A stretch of DNA of 64,000 nt from Lysobacter gummosus (GTDB lineage Bacteria > Pseudomonadota > Gammaproteobacteria > Xanthomonadales > Xanthomonadaceae). Location: assembly GCF_001442805.1 (NCBI RefSeq), contig NZ_CP011131.1, positions 5,952,001-6,016,000 of the forward strand, in the 5' to 3' direction. The notes beneath the pieces are model-generated. The model made no database searches. It was not told the DNA's origin and saw nothing but the letters and a program-made list of their open reading frames with translations. Positions 1 through 8,993 of the stretch are shown in pieces (positions within the stretch are counted from its first letter, which is position 1; each line of letters opens with the position of its first letter). A program made the translations under genes and the position numbers.

Positions 1-2
1 GG

Positions 3-878
3 CCCGACGAACTGGTTCCGTCCCGTTACGCGCTGCGCATCGGCGAGATCGATGCGCTGGTGGTCAGCGACGGTGTGCTGCCGCTGCCGACCTCGACGAT
101 GGCCACCAACGCCGATCCGGCCGACCTGGCGAACTGGCTGGATCACATGTTCATGCCGCCGGACGCGTTCGACTGGCCGTTGAACGTGATGGTGGCGCGC
201 AGCGGCGATCAAACCATTCTCATCGACGCTGGGCTGGGAAGTCAGTTCTCCGGCTTTCCGCGCGCCGGGCAATTCCCGCAGCGACTGGAAGCGGCCGGCA
301 TCGCGCTGGAGTCCGTCACCGACGTGGTGATCACTCACATGCACATGGATCACGTCGGCGGGCTGCTCGCCGACGGCGTGAAGCAGCGCCTGCGTCCGGA
401 CGTGCGCATCCACGTGGCCGCGGCCGAAGTCGAGTTCTGGACCTCGCCGGATTTCTCCCACACCGTCATGCCCAAGCCGGTGCCGGGCGTGCTGCGCTCG
501 ACCGCCACCAGTTTCTATAACGAATACCGCGACAATCTGCGGATCTTCCAGGATCGGCACGAAGTCGCGCCGGGCGTCGTCGTTCGCCTTACCGGCGGCC
601 ACACCCCGGGACACAGCGTGGTCGATCTGGTGTCGGGCGGCGAACGGCTGATGTTCGCCGGCGACGCCATGTTCCCGGTCGGCTTCGATCATCCCGACTG
701 GCATAACGGTTTCGAGCACGACCCGGAGGAATCGGCGCGCGTTCGTATCCGTCTGTTCCAGGAACTGGTGGAGACCCGCGGCCTGCTGGTAGCGGCGCAC
801 CTGCCGTTCCCGTCGATCGGCCGGGTGGCGGCCGACGGCGACGCGTTTCGCTGGGTGCCGATCATCTGGGATTACTGA
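3..878 (+). CDS. MBL-fold metallo-hydrolase (5' end outside window)
   Basis: Zinc-dependent hydrolase of the metallo-beta-lactamase fold. The frame is open from the first bases of the window without a convincing start, so the gene begins upstream. The codons from position 3 already read as family sequence (PDELVPSRYALRIGEIDAL). The metal-binding signature HMHMDHVGG lies near residue 112 of the visible part, GGHTPGHS supplies the next metal-binding His, and MFAGDAMFP supplies the bridging Asp. The substrate cannot be told from sequence; lactonase-like and general MBL hydrolases share these motifs. It converges on the TetR gene that follows. Confidence 0.88.
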   Translation, partial: PDELVPSRYALRIGEIDALVVSDGVLPLPTSTMATNADPADLANWLDHMFMPPDAFDWPLNVMVARSGDQTILIDAGLGSQFSGFPRAGQFPQRLEAAGIALESVTDVVITHMHMDHVGGLLADGVKQRLRPDVRIHVAAAEVEFWTSPDFSHTVMPKPVPGVLRSTATSFYNEYRDNLRIFQDRHEVAPGVVVRLTGGHTPGHSVVDLVSGGERLMFAGDAMFPVGFDHPDWHNGFEHDPEESARVRIRLFQELVETRGLLVAAHLPFPSIGRVAADGDAFRWVPIIWDY

Positions 879-945
879 TCCGGTGCCGGCGGCGCGGGCC
901 CGGGCGATCCTTGCCTGATTCATGCCGCTTGCGCGGCCGGCACGC

Positions 946-1560
946 TTACTCGGCCGCGAAGTGCGCCAGAAACATATCGGTGGCGGTGTTCGCTACCTGA
1001 TCGCGCTGGGCCGCCGTCAACACCGGCTGGCCCATCGTGATCTGCGGCCAGAACGCGAAGCCCTTGATCATGCCCTGCAGCAGCATCGAGGCGAAACGCG
1101 GGTCTTGCGTCTTCAGGCGGCCGTCCGCCGCCGCCGCGCGGATCCACACCGTCAGGCCTTCTTCCTTGTCGCCCATGCGCGCGAACATTTCCTGCGCGCG
1201 TTCGGGCGAAGGGATGATCGCGGCGATGGCCACGCGCACCAGCTCGATGAAATCCTCGTCGTGCAGCAACCGCAGCTTTTGCTGCACGAGTTCGAGCAAC
1301 TGCGGCCGCAGCGGCCGGTCCGGCCGGTAGGCCAACTCCGGCGACGCCACGGCGCGCTGCAGCAACTGCTGGAGGATTTGCGCGAACAACGCGTCCTTGC
1401 TCGGGAAGTGGTTGTAGACGGTGCGCTTGGAGACGCCGGCGCTGGCCGCGACGCGGTCCATGCTGGTGGCGTCGTAGCCGGCCTGGCGAAACTCGGCCAC
1501 GGCCGCCTCGAGGATGGCGGCGCGCTTGCGGTCGGTCAGGCGGGGGGCGGGAGCGGTCAT
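946..1560 (-). CDS. TetR/AcrR family transcriptional regulator
   Basis: 204-residue repressor-type regulator. The N-terminal helix-turn-helix (about residues 10-60) has the typical TetR pattern: ILEAAVAEFRQAGYDATSM, then VAASAGVSKRTVYNHFPSK. The C-terminal ligand-binding half is all-helical and resembles the AefR-like TetR_C type. It is transcribed divergently from the MBL-fold lipoprotein gene at 1647, and the intergenic region holds a perfect palindrome that is a likely operator. The simplest model is that it represses the neighbouring hydrolase operon and itself. The ligand is unknown. Confidence 0.92.
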   Translation of the reverse strand: MTAPAPRLTDRKRAAILEAAVAEFRQAGYDATSMDRVAASAGVSKRTVYNHFPSKDALFAQILQQLLQRAVASPELAYRPDRPLRPQLLELVQQKLRLLHDEDFIELVRVAIAAIIPSPERAQEMFARMGDKEEGLTVWIRAAAADGRLKTQDPRFASMLLQGMIKGFAFWPQITMGQPVLTAAQRDQVANTATDMFLAHFAAE

Positions 1561-1583
1561 GGGCGACAGGTTACACCGATGGG

Positions 1584-1611
1584 TTTACTTTCTCAAAAAG
1601 TACACTACACT
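1584..1611 (+). promoter_or_regulatory. Putative sigma70-type promoter for the MBL-lipoprotein operon
   Basis: A TTTACT box at 1584-1589 and a TACACT box at 1606-1611, separated by 16 nt, make a plausible -35/-10 pair reading toward the gene at 1647. The -10 box lies inside the palindrome described as the TetR operator. Inferred from consensus only. Confidence 0.45.
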
Positions 1612-1621
1612 GGGCAGTGTA
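1606..1621. promoter_or_regulatory. Palindromic operator, probable TetR binding site
   Basis: TACACTG GG CAGTGTA is a perfect inverted repeat (7-bp arms, 2-bp centre) in the 86-bp gap between the divergent tetR-type gene and the MBL-fold gene. It overlaps the candidate -10 box, where repressor binding would block transcription. Its size and placement are typical of TetR operators. Confidence 0.65.
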
Positions 1622-1646
1622 ATTATTCAGACAGCCTGATCGGCCC

Positions 1647-2804
1647 ATGCCTCGAGCCTCCCGCCTGCGCCGAATCAGCCTGCTAACCGGAGCCCTGATC
1701 GTGACTGCCTGCCTGTTTTCCGCCGCCAAGCCCCACCTGCCCGTCGCCGGGTACGCCGCCTCGCCGCAGTTCACGGACGGACGCTTCCGCAACCCCAATC
1801 CGCGCCCGGCCGCCGGGTTCTTGAAGATGCTGCGGATCATCGGCGACGCGCTGTGGAACAAGCCGGCCGACACCGTTCCGGCCGCCGCGCCGCCGGTGCT
1901 GGCGCTCACCCCGGAGCAACTGGCGCAGGCGCCGGACCACAGCCTGTTCCGCCTGGGGCACTCGACGATGCTGATCAAGCTGCGCGGCGGTTGGTGGATC
2001 ACCGACCCGGTGTTCGCCGAACGCGCCTCGCCGGTGCAATGGATCGGGCCCAAGCGTTTCCACGCGCCGCCGATCGCGCTCGCCGACCTGCCGCGGTTGC
2101 GCGGCGTGATCCTGTCGCACGATCACTTCGATCACCTCGACTACGATACCGTGCTGCAACTGGCGAAGACGGCCGAAGTGTTTCTCACCCCGCTGGGCGT
2201 GGGCGACCGGCTGATCGCCTGGGGCGTCGACGCGGACAAGGTGCGGCAGTTCGATTGGTGGGAAGGCGCCACCATCGACGGCGTGCGCTTCGTCGCGACC
2301 CCGGCGCAGCACTTTTCCGGCCGCGGCCTGTTCGACAGCGACAAGACGCTGTGGGCGTCGTGGACCATCGTCGATGAACCGCGAACCGGGCCGTCGCTGC
2401 GACTGTTCTTCAGCGGCGACACCGGCTACTTCGACGGCTTCGCGCAGATCGGACGCCGCTTCGGGCCGTTCGATGTGACGATGCTGGAGACCGGCGCCTA
2501 CGACGCGAACTGGCCGCACGTGCACATGCAACCGGAGCAGACCGTGCAGGCGCATATCGATCTTCGCGGCCGCTGGCTGCTGCCGATCCACAACGGCACC
2601 TTCGACCTGGCGATGCATCCGTGGACCGAACCGTTCGAACGCGTGTCCGCGCTCGCGGCCGAACGCAGCGTCGCCCTGATCACGCCGCGCATGGGCGAAC
2701 GCGTCGATCTGCATTCCCCGCAGGCGACGACGCCGTGGTGGCGCGAGGCGGACAACACCGAAGCCGCGGACGTGGCCGCGTTCAAGCGGGCGGCGGTGCC
2801 ATGA
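1647..2804 (+). CDS. MBL-fold hydrolase, NAPE-PLD/UlaG-like, probable lipoprotein
   Basis: 385-residue metallo-hydrolase resembling the NAPE-hydrolysing phospholipase D / UlaG group. The N-terminus has Arg residues, a hydrophobic stretch and a lipobox-like VTAC, so the protein is probably an exported lipoprotein. LGHSTMLIK and ITDPVF open the fold; the metal site SHDHFDHLD is near residue 157; SGDTGYFDGF and LPIHNGTFDLA supply later ligands. The MQPEQTVQAH segment is typical of this group. It ends in an ATGA overlap with the next gene, so the two are translationally coupled. The TetR regulator upstream probably controls it. Physiological substrate unknown. Confidence 0.88.
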   Translation: MPRASRLRRISLLTGALIVTACLFSAAKPHLPVAGYAASPQFTDGRFRNPNPRPAAGFLKMLRIIGDALWNKPADTVPAAAPPVLALTPEQLAQAPDHSLFRLGHSTMLIKLRGGWWITDPVFAERASPVQWIGPKRFHAPPIALADLPRLRGVILSHDHFDHLDYDTVLQLAKTAEVFLTPLGVGDRLIAWGVDADKVRQFDWWEGATIDGVRFVATPAQHFSGRGLFDSDKTLWASWTIVDEPRTGPSLRLFFSGDTGYFDGFAQIGRRFGPFDVTMLETGAYDANWPHVHMQPEQTVQAHIDLRGRWLLPIHNGTFDLAMHPWTEPFERVSALAAERSVALITPRMGERVDLHSPQATTPWWREADNTEAADVAAFKRAAVP

Positions 2805-3037
2805 GGCTGCGACTGCAGGGCGCGATGGACGCGGAGGCCCGGCGCCGGATCACCGAAGCGGTGCTTCGTGCCGATCTTGGCAGCCGGATCAATTTCGAGC
2901 GAGACGCCGAACACGACGCGCAGATCGTGCGCGTCGAGAACTGGCTGACGGTGGCGCAGACGGTCGAAGCGATTACGCGCAATGGTTATGCGGTCGCGGC
3001 GATCGTGGATGCGTCCAACGAGGTTCCGGCGATTTAG
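2801..3037 (+). CDS. Small HMA-like protein lacking the CxxC metal site
   Basis: 78-residue protein whose start overlaps the upstream stop (ATGA at 2801-2804), so it is coupled to the MBL-lipoprotein. The pattern of a hydrophobic strand (MRLRLQG), a helix (DAEARRRITEAVL), then VRVENWLTVAQTVEAITRNGYA resembles a ferredoxin-like heavy-metal-associated fold. The metal-binding CxxC loop is absent and there is no Cys at all. No signal peptide. It may be a regulatory or partner domain rather than a metal chaperone. The fold is inferred from pattern only. Confidence 0.6.
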   Translation: MRLRLQGAMDAEARRRITEAVLRADLGSRINFERDAEHDAQIVRVENWLTVAQTVEAITRNGYAVAAIVDASNEVPAI

Positions 3038-3471
3038 CCGAGCGCTTGGATGCCTTCGATATTGGGTGCACACACGTGCCACCTGAACGAAGGCATCTTT
3101 GCTTCCTGTCACAAGCTGGCTTTGATCACATCCTCGAATTATTCGCATTGACGCGTAGTACCGCGATGCGATACTCGCGGCGAAAACCCGGCGGTCGCTG
3201 AGCCGGAGGTGTCGCATCAGGAGCGACCCCAGGCCATCACGATGGTCGAGCCGACATGGAGCACGTGCAAATGGATTTGCCGACGACGGTTGTATCGCCG
3301 TTCTCGCAACGCGCGGACGCGCTTGAAGCCCGCGACTTTTCTATAGCGATCCCGGCGATCGCTCGTTCTGTTCGTCTTTCACCGATGCCCGGCGCGCTCC
3401 CGCCCCGGGCGCCTCACCGTGCGTGTTGAGTATTGCGGAAAACTCCCCCTTTCCGACTTAGGGAATTAAAC
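3038..3471. other. Intergenic region upstream of the RHS gene
   Basis: 434 bp with no supportable gene. Base composition is less GC-rich than its surroundings. A Shine-Dalgarno AGGGA at about 3460-3464 precedes the RHS start by 7 nt. No clear promoter boxes or terminator could be assigned. Confidence 0.5.
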
Positions 3472-6400
3472 ATGTTCACAAGGATTCGTAACATGACGCC
3501 TAGACCTGATCCCATCGGTACGCGACGAATACCCAATTGGCTCCGACGCGCCGCTTGCCTGGGTCTGCTGGCATGCAGCGCCGGTGCGGTCGCCCAAGAG
3601 AGCCAGATCAAATGGGTAGCCACGGCGTTCACCAACCCGCCGCCTACCGAACACAACACGCAGTTGGAGGCAGAGACAGCCATCAAGGCGCTGCCGGGCC
3701 CATTTCCCGGGCCTCCCAGTCCATTTCTGGAGATGGATAAGATCAAGGGACAGGGACCGCGAGGCGACGGTACGTCCGAAGTCGTCTACTGGCTGGGACT
3801 GGCAGCGCCGTTAGATCCCGACTGGAAGTACCGCCACGTAACCAATCCCGCGACCTTCACCACCGAAGCGCAGATGGTCGCGTCCTTGAAGGCGCAATAT
3901 GACAGCACCTACACGCGATGCCCGATCAAGGCAACGCTTAGTCCCGCGGGGAACTGGGCAGCCACTTCGCCAGGGTCTGAGGGGCTTGTCGAAGAAAAGA
4001 CGTTCAATGCCGACTATTACGATGGCTTGAATACGCCAGAGTTCCCATGCACGAAGAAGACCGAGCCATCGATCGCTCAGCGCAGCCGAAGGCAGCAATG
4101 CCCGAGCATGTGGACCACGTGGAGCAACGACCGCCAGGCCTGTGTAAACGAAGCTTTTACCGCAACGCTCATCACCAACAAGATTCTTGAATGCGGCGGT
4201 GAGCGCGGCAACCCTTGCAACGTCAAGACCGGCGAGAAGGTCGAATATCAGACTGATTTCGACCTGGGCTGGATCGAGCTCACGCGCAGCTATCACTCCG
4301 GTATCGCTGTCCGCTCCGGTGGCTTCGGCCCCGGCTGGACTCACTCGCTGGACTTGCGCCTGAGCATCGCTGCGGACACGCTCGGCTTGAGCGGTGGCAA
4401 TGGCTATCAGGTGCGCTACCCGAAGGTCGGCGATGCCTATGTCGCCGCCGATAACAGCGGCGACCGGGTGGTTGCTTCCGGGACGCAATGGCTGCTGCAT
4501 CGCGACAGTGACGTGCTGGTCTTCGATGGCAGCGGTCGGCTGATCGAAGAGCGCGCCGGCGACGGCACCGCGTTGGCCTACACCTATAACCCGACCGGTC
4601 GCCTGGACAAGGTCACTCACTCGACCGGCCGCTCGCTGCAATTCGTGTACGCGGACGACTCCGGCGACGCCTTGATCACCTCGATCACGGCCGAAGGCGC
4701 GACGCTGGCCAGCTATACCTACACCCCGCTTCGTCAGGTCGATACCGTAACCTTCCCCGGCGGCGGCCAGCGCAAGTATCACTACGAGGACAGCCGTTTC
4801 CCGCGTCATCTGACCGGCATCACCGTCGAGGACAATAAGCGCTACAACACGTCCGCCTATGACGCCAAAGGCCGTGTGATCTCCAGCCAGCACGACGGCG
4901 GCGCCGATGGCATCACCCTGAGTTACCGGCCCGAAGGCGGAACCGTGGTGACCGATTCACTGGGTCAGCAGACCACCTACGGCCTGACCAGTGGCGCCGG
5001 CGCATTGCCGCGTCGCATCGGCGACGTCGTGGACGAAAACGGCACCGTCAAGCACATCTATAACGATGAGGCAGCGGATTTCCGCGGCCGCCCGGCCAGC
5101 TTGATCGATCGTAAGAACGTCGAGACCAAGTACGCCTACGCCGAAGCCAACGACCCGGTGACCGGCACGCTCGCACGCACCGTGACGGCGACCGAGGCCT
5201 TCAATACGCCGCTGCAGCGCGTAAGCACTCAGCGTTTCGACATCGCCAGCAATCGTCCGATCTTGTCGGCGATAGGCAACCGTGAAACCCGCATCGTTCG
5301 CAATACGCGCCTGCAACCGGTCACGGTCACGGTGCGCGACACCGTCAGCAACGAAACCCGGGCGGCGACTTACGCGTACTGCGAAGCCGCGGACGTTGCC
5401 GCCAGCAACAGCGTCTGCCCGATCCTCGGCTTGCCCAAGTCGGTTGACGGCCCGCGCAGCGATGTCAACGATGTAGTGCGCTTCGAGTACTTCAGCAGCG
5501 ACGACAGCACCTGCGCCACTCAGCCCGCATTGTGCACCTACCGCAAGGGCGACCTGCGCAAGACCATCGACGCGCTCGGCCGTACCACTGAAGTGCTGGG
5601 TTACGACCCGCAGGGCCGTCCGCTGTCGGTGCTCGATCCCAACGGTGTGGTCACCGACTACGAGTATCAATCACGCGGCTGGCTGACCGCCACCAAGGTC
5701 CGTGGCGCCGACAACGCAGTGGAAACCGACGATCGCATCACCCGTATCGAGTACGAACCCACCGGTCTGGTCAAGAAAGTGACGCTGCCCGGTAGCGTGT
5801 ATACGCGTTACACCTACGATGCGGCTCAGCGGTTGACCGACGTCATCGATAATGCCGGCAATACGATCCACTACACCCTGGACTTGGCCGGCAACCGCAA
5901 GCAGGAAGACACCAAGACCGCCAGCGGCACGCTCAAGCAGGCGCTCTCACGCGTCTTCAACATCCTGGGTCAGTTGGAGACGCTCAAGGACGCCTCGCAG
6001 AATCCCACGGGCTTCCGCTACGACAAGAACGGCAACGCCGATCGAGTCACCGACGCGCTGCTTCGTAAAACCGATCAGTCCTACGATTCGCTCAATCGCC
6101 TGAGCGCAACCCTGCAGGACGTCGACGGTTTGAAGGTGCAGACCAAGCTCGAGTACAACGTATTCAATCAGGTCACCAAGGTCACCGATCCCAAGCTGCT
6201 CGACACCGTCTACGCCTACAACGGCTTTGGCGACCAGACGAAGCTGACCAGCCCGGACACGGGCGTCACCGACTACACCTACAACCCCGCCGGCCTGCCG
6301 GCGACCAAGAAGGACGCCAACGACGCCGCAGCGCATCGCTACACCTACGATGCCTTGAACCGTCCGAAGGCGGTCTTCTACACCGCCGCCGGTCCGGCCG

Positions 6401-8382
6401 ATGTCGAGTACGACTATGACATCGTCAACAGCGTCTGTGCGGCGGGCGAGAACTTCGCCCTGGGCCGTGTCACCGCCATGCGCGCGGAAGGCACCGAGCT
6501 GAAGTACTGCTACGACCGCTTCGGACAAGTGGTTCGTAAAGTGCAGACGGTGAACGCCAAGAGCTTCACCCTGCGCTACGCGTACACTGTCGCGGGCGAC
6601 CTGAGGACCGTGACCTATCCCGATGGCGTCGTGGTGGACTACCTGCGCGATACCCAGGCACGGATCAAGGAAATCGGCGTAAAGCCCCCCGGCATTGCGC
6701 GCACGGTGTTGTTGAACAATGCCGCCTACGAACCGTTCGGCCCGGTGGCCGGTTGGACCTACGGCAACGGCCGCACGCTCAGCCGCGGCTACGACCTCGA
6801 CTATCGCCCGAAGACGATTTTCGACCCCGCCAGCGGCGGCCTGTCGCTGGGCTATGGCTATAACACCGTCGGCGAACTGACCGAGCTGAAGGACGGCCTG
6901 CAGAGTGCGTCCCAGGCCAAGTACGACTACGACACCCTCGGCCGCTTGAAGATCACCCGCGACGGCCCGACCGGCACTGCGCTGGAGACCTATGGCTACG
7001 ACGCCACCGGCAACCGCACCAGCCTGCTGCACGGTGGGATCACCGATACGTATAACTATCCGACCACCAATCATCGCCTGAGCGGCGTTGGTGCGGTCAG
7101 CCGCGGCTACGACGCGGTCGGCAATACCATAAGCATCGGCGGCGCCGCGAAAGAGTTCGTCTACAACGCCAACGACCGGATGAAGCAGGTCAAGCAGGGC
7201 GGCGTGGTGAAGATGGGCTATCGCTACAACGCCAGGGGCGAGCGGGTCGCTGCGATTACCGGTGATACCGGATCGGTCACGACCTATACGCTTTACGACG
7301 AAGCCGGGCATTGGGTCGGCGACTACGACAGCAACGGCACGGCCGTTCAACAGGCTGTCTGGATGGGCGATGCGCCGGTGGGCCTGTTGGTCGGTGCGGG
7401 CGCGACCACGTCACTGAAGTATGTGCAGCCCGATCACCTGGGTACGCCGCGTTCTGTTATCGATCCTGCGCGGAACGTCGCTATCTGGACGTGGGATGCA
7501 AAAAGCGAGGTGTTCGGCAACAGTCCGCCAAATCAGGATCCGGATCAGGACGGCACCGCATTCGTGTTCAACATGCGGTTCCCGGGGCAGCGGCATGATC
7601 CGAACACCGGCTTGAGCTACAACTATTTCCGCGATTATGATCCGGCAAGCGGACGATACATCCAAAGCGATCCGACTGGGCTGGATGGCGGAATCTCGAC
7701 ATACGGTTACGCCAGCCTCGACCCTGCCAGCACGTCTGATCCGAGCGGTCTACGTGGCGTTCGGGTGCGAGGCAACGGCAATGGTGGCTACACCGCACGA
7801 TTCGATCCAATCAACACCCAGGCCACCGCGACGATCAATCAGATTCAGTCGCTTAATCCAAGCTTCCAGTATCAAACGGTGGGACCCAGAGGGCAAAGCT
7901 TTACCCGGCATGACATCAATACGCTCAATCAAATTCAGTTCAACACCCGGGCTGCATTCCAATCGCTATGGCCTAGTAGTTGCCCGGTAAGAAACAGCCG
8001 CACAAATGATCAACTCAATCGTGAGATCGCTCGCCGTGAACAAGAGCCAGGTGCAGCAAACCGGACGACTCATGAGGCCTACAAAGACACGCTTCGCGCG
8101 GCCATGGGTAAACCTGCCGTCTTCGACCCCTCTTTGGCCAGACTTATTAACCCGCTTTATAGACCAAATGCCACCATCGGAAGTGGGAGTACGGCGGCTG
8201 CAGTTCGACAAGAGTTTGCGACTGGTCAACCTGTAGGTGGGGCTTTCCACTCTCAAAAAGCCGCGGACAGTGTCCGGGCGCTTGAGCGATGGCTCTCAAA
8301 TAATCCCGCTTCTCGGCCTGGTGATAGAGCTGCAGCCGAAAACGTGATTAGAGATATGAACAATGCCCTTGAGGGACGATAG
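3472..8382 (+). CDS. RHS/YD-repeat polymorphic toxin
   Basis: Very large (1636 aa) exported polymorphic toxin. The ATG at 3472 is chosen over an upstream in-frame TTG because AGGGA sits 7 nt before it. Residues 1 to about 40 form a twin-Arg-containing basic region, a hydrophobic stretch and an AVAQ cleavage site. A DUF6531-like segment (SYHSGIAVRSGGFGPGW) precedes dozens of YD repeats such as YTYDALNRP and YGYDATGNRT. The RHS-associated core (DHLGTPRS, then LSYNYFRDYDPASGRYIQSD, then GLDGG) spans about residues 1316-1428. The last roughly 208 residues differ in composition and carry the toxin, which I do not recognise. An immunity candidate follows 2 nt later. No VgrG or T6SS gene lies nearby; the signal peptide suggests Sec/Tat export. 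Confidence 0.93.
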   Translation: MFTRIRNMTPRPDPIGTRRIPNWLRRAACLGLLACSAGAVAQESQIKWVATAFTNPPPTEHNTQLEAETAIKALPGPFPGPPSPFLEMDKIKGQGPRGDGTSEVVYWLGLAAPLDPDWKYRHVTNPATFTTEAQMVASLKAQYDSTYTRCPIKATLSPAGNWAATSPGSEGLVEEKTFNADYYDGLNTPEFPCTKKTEPSIAQRSRRQQCPSMWTTWSNDRQACVNEAFTATLITNKILECGGERGNPCNVKTGEKVEYQTDFDLGWIELTRSYHSGIAVRSGGFGPGWTHSLDLRLSIAADTLGLSGGNGYQVRYPKVGDAYVAADNSGDRVVASGTQWLLHRDSDVLVFDGSGRLIEERAGDGTALAYTYNPTGRLDKVTHSTGRSLQFVYADDSGDALITSITAEGATLASYTYTPLRQVDTVTFPGGGQRKYHYEDSRFPRHLTGITVEDNKRYNTSAYDAKGRVISSQHDGGADGITLSYRPEGGTVVTDSLGQQTTYGLTSGAGALPRRIGDVVDENGTVKHIYNDEAADFRGRPASLIDRKNVETKYAYAEANDPVTGTLARTVTATEAFNTPLQRVSTQRFDIASNRPILSAIGNRETRIVRNTRLQPVTVTVRDTVSNETRAATYAYCEAADVAASNSVCPILGLPKSVDGPRSDVNDVVRFEYFSSDDSTCATQPALCTYRKGDLRKTIDALGRTTEVLGYDPQGRPLSVLDPNGVVTDYEYQSRGWLTATKVRGADNAVETDDRITRIEYEPTGLVKKVTLPGSVYTRYTYDAAQRLTDVIDNAGNTIHYTLDLAGNRKQEDTKTASGTLKQALSRVFNILGQLETLKDASQNPTGFRYDKNGNADRVTDALLRKTDQSYDSLNRLSATLQDVDGLKVQTKLEYNVFNQVTKVTDPKLLDTVYAYNGFGDQTKLTSPDTGVTDYTYNPAGLPATKKDANDAAAHRYTYDALNRPKAVFYTAAGPADVEYDYDIVNSVCAAGENFALGRVTAMRAEGTELKYCYDRFGQVVRKVQTVNAKSFTLRYAYTVAGDLRTVTYPDGVVVDYLRDTQARIKEIGVKPPGIARTVLLNNAAYEPFGPVAGWTYGNGRTLSRGYDLDYRPKTIFDPASGGLSLGYGYNTVGELTELKDGLQSASQAKYDYDTLGRLKITRDGPTGTALETYGYDATGNRTSLLHGGITDTYNYPTTNHRLSGVGAVSRGYDAVGNTISIGGAAKEFVYNANDRMKQVKQGGVVKMGYRYNARGERVAAITGDTGSVTTYTLYDEAGHWVGDYDSNGTAVQQAVWMGDAPVGLLVGAGATTSLKYVQPDHLGTPRSVIDPARNVAIWTWDAKSEVFGNSPPNQDPDQDGTAFVFNMRFPGQRHDPNTGLSYNYFRDYDPASGRYIQSDPTGLDGGISTYGYASLDPASTSDPSGLRGVRVRGNGNGGYTARFDPINTQATATINQIQSLNPSFQYQTVGPRGQSFTRHDINTLNQIQFNTRAAFQSLWPSSCPVRNSRTNDQLNREIARREQEPGAANRTTHEAYKDTLRAAMGKPAVFDPSLARLINPLYRPNATIGSGSTAAAVRQEFATGQPVGGAFHSQKAADSVRALERWLSNNPASRPGDRAAAENVIRDMNNALEGR

Positions 8383-8384
8383 TC

Positions 8385-8747
8385 ATGGAATGCGGACATT
8401 TTCTAAGTTTGTTAGTCGCGACATCTGACGGCGTACAAGCAATCTACCAAGAAGTTGTCGATGACTGGCTGCCAGAAGATCCGCCTGTCACAACATTGTT
8501 TGCCGCCCTTGGTGACCGCATTGCGGAAGAATTCACTGATGGCGGAGCTGATTCCAATCTTCACATTTTTGCTTTGATTGAACAGGCCATGGAAAACGGC
8601 GACGAAAAATTAGCGACTGCCGTGGCAACAGGCCTTATTGAAGCAATGGTGGCTCGGGCCGTGCAAAGCGAGAATCAGTGGAAGCAGATGGCGCCGCTAC
8701 TAGGACCGCGATCGCTGCATCATGCGGAGAGCTGGCTATCCACGTGA
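8385..8747 (+). CDS. Candidate immunity protein for the RHS toxin
   Basis: 120-residue acidic, helical, cytosolic protein without signal peptide. It begins 2 nt after the RHS stop, with GAGGGA inside the end of the toxin gene as ribosome binding site, so the two are co-translated. Its codon use is clearly less GC-rich than most of the window, as is common for the variable tip of polymorphic toxin loci. Position, size and acidity are those of a cognate immunity protein. I do not recognise the family with confidence; the layout loosely resembles DUF7674-type proteins. Function is inferred from context. Confidence 0.65.
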   Translation: MECGHFLSLLVATSDGVQAIYQEVVDDWLPEDPPVTTLFAALGDRIAEEFTDGGADSNLHIFALIEQAMENGDEKLATAVATGLIEAMVARAVQSENQWKQMAPLLGPRSLHHAESWLST

Positions 8748-8863
8748 GTTAGTACATTCTGGCCCTTGCGGGATTCCGCCTTACTATAGGCCATCATAGG
8801 CTGCCAGTTTTCCATCCAGTTTCGATGGCCCGCTCAGGTCCTTTTGATAGTCACAGCCGAATG

Positions 8864-8890
8864 AACAAGGGCCCCGAAAGGGCCCTTGTT
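8864..8890 (+). terminator. Strong hairpin after the RHS-immunity pair
   Basis: AACAAGGGCCC / CGAAA loop / GGGCCCTTGTT is a perfect 11-bp stem. It ends in TTGTT but lacks a long T tract. Located 117 nt after the immunity stop, it probably ends or attenuates that transcript before the next small gene. Confidence 0.6.
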
Positions 8891-8993
8891 CGCAAGATTA
8901 TGAGTGATAGAAAGCCCCGACAGCAGGGCGTTTTTTGCTCAGATAACGCCATGGATAGTTTCAATGAGCAGAAGAAATAAGGAAAATCTGGTC

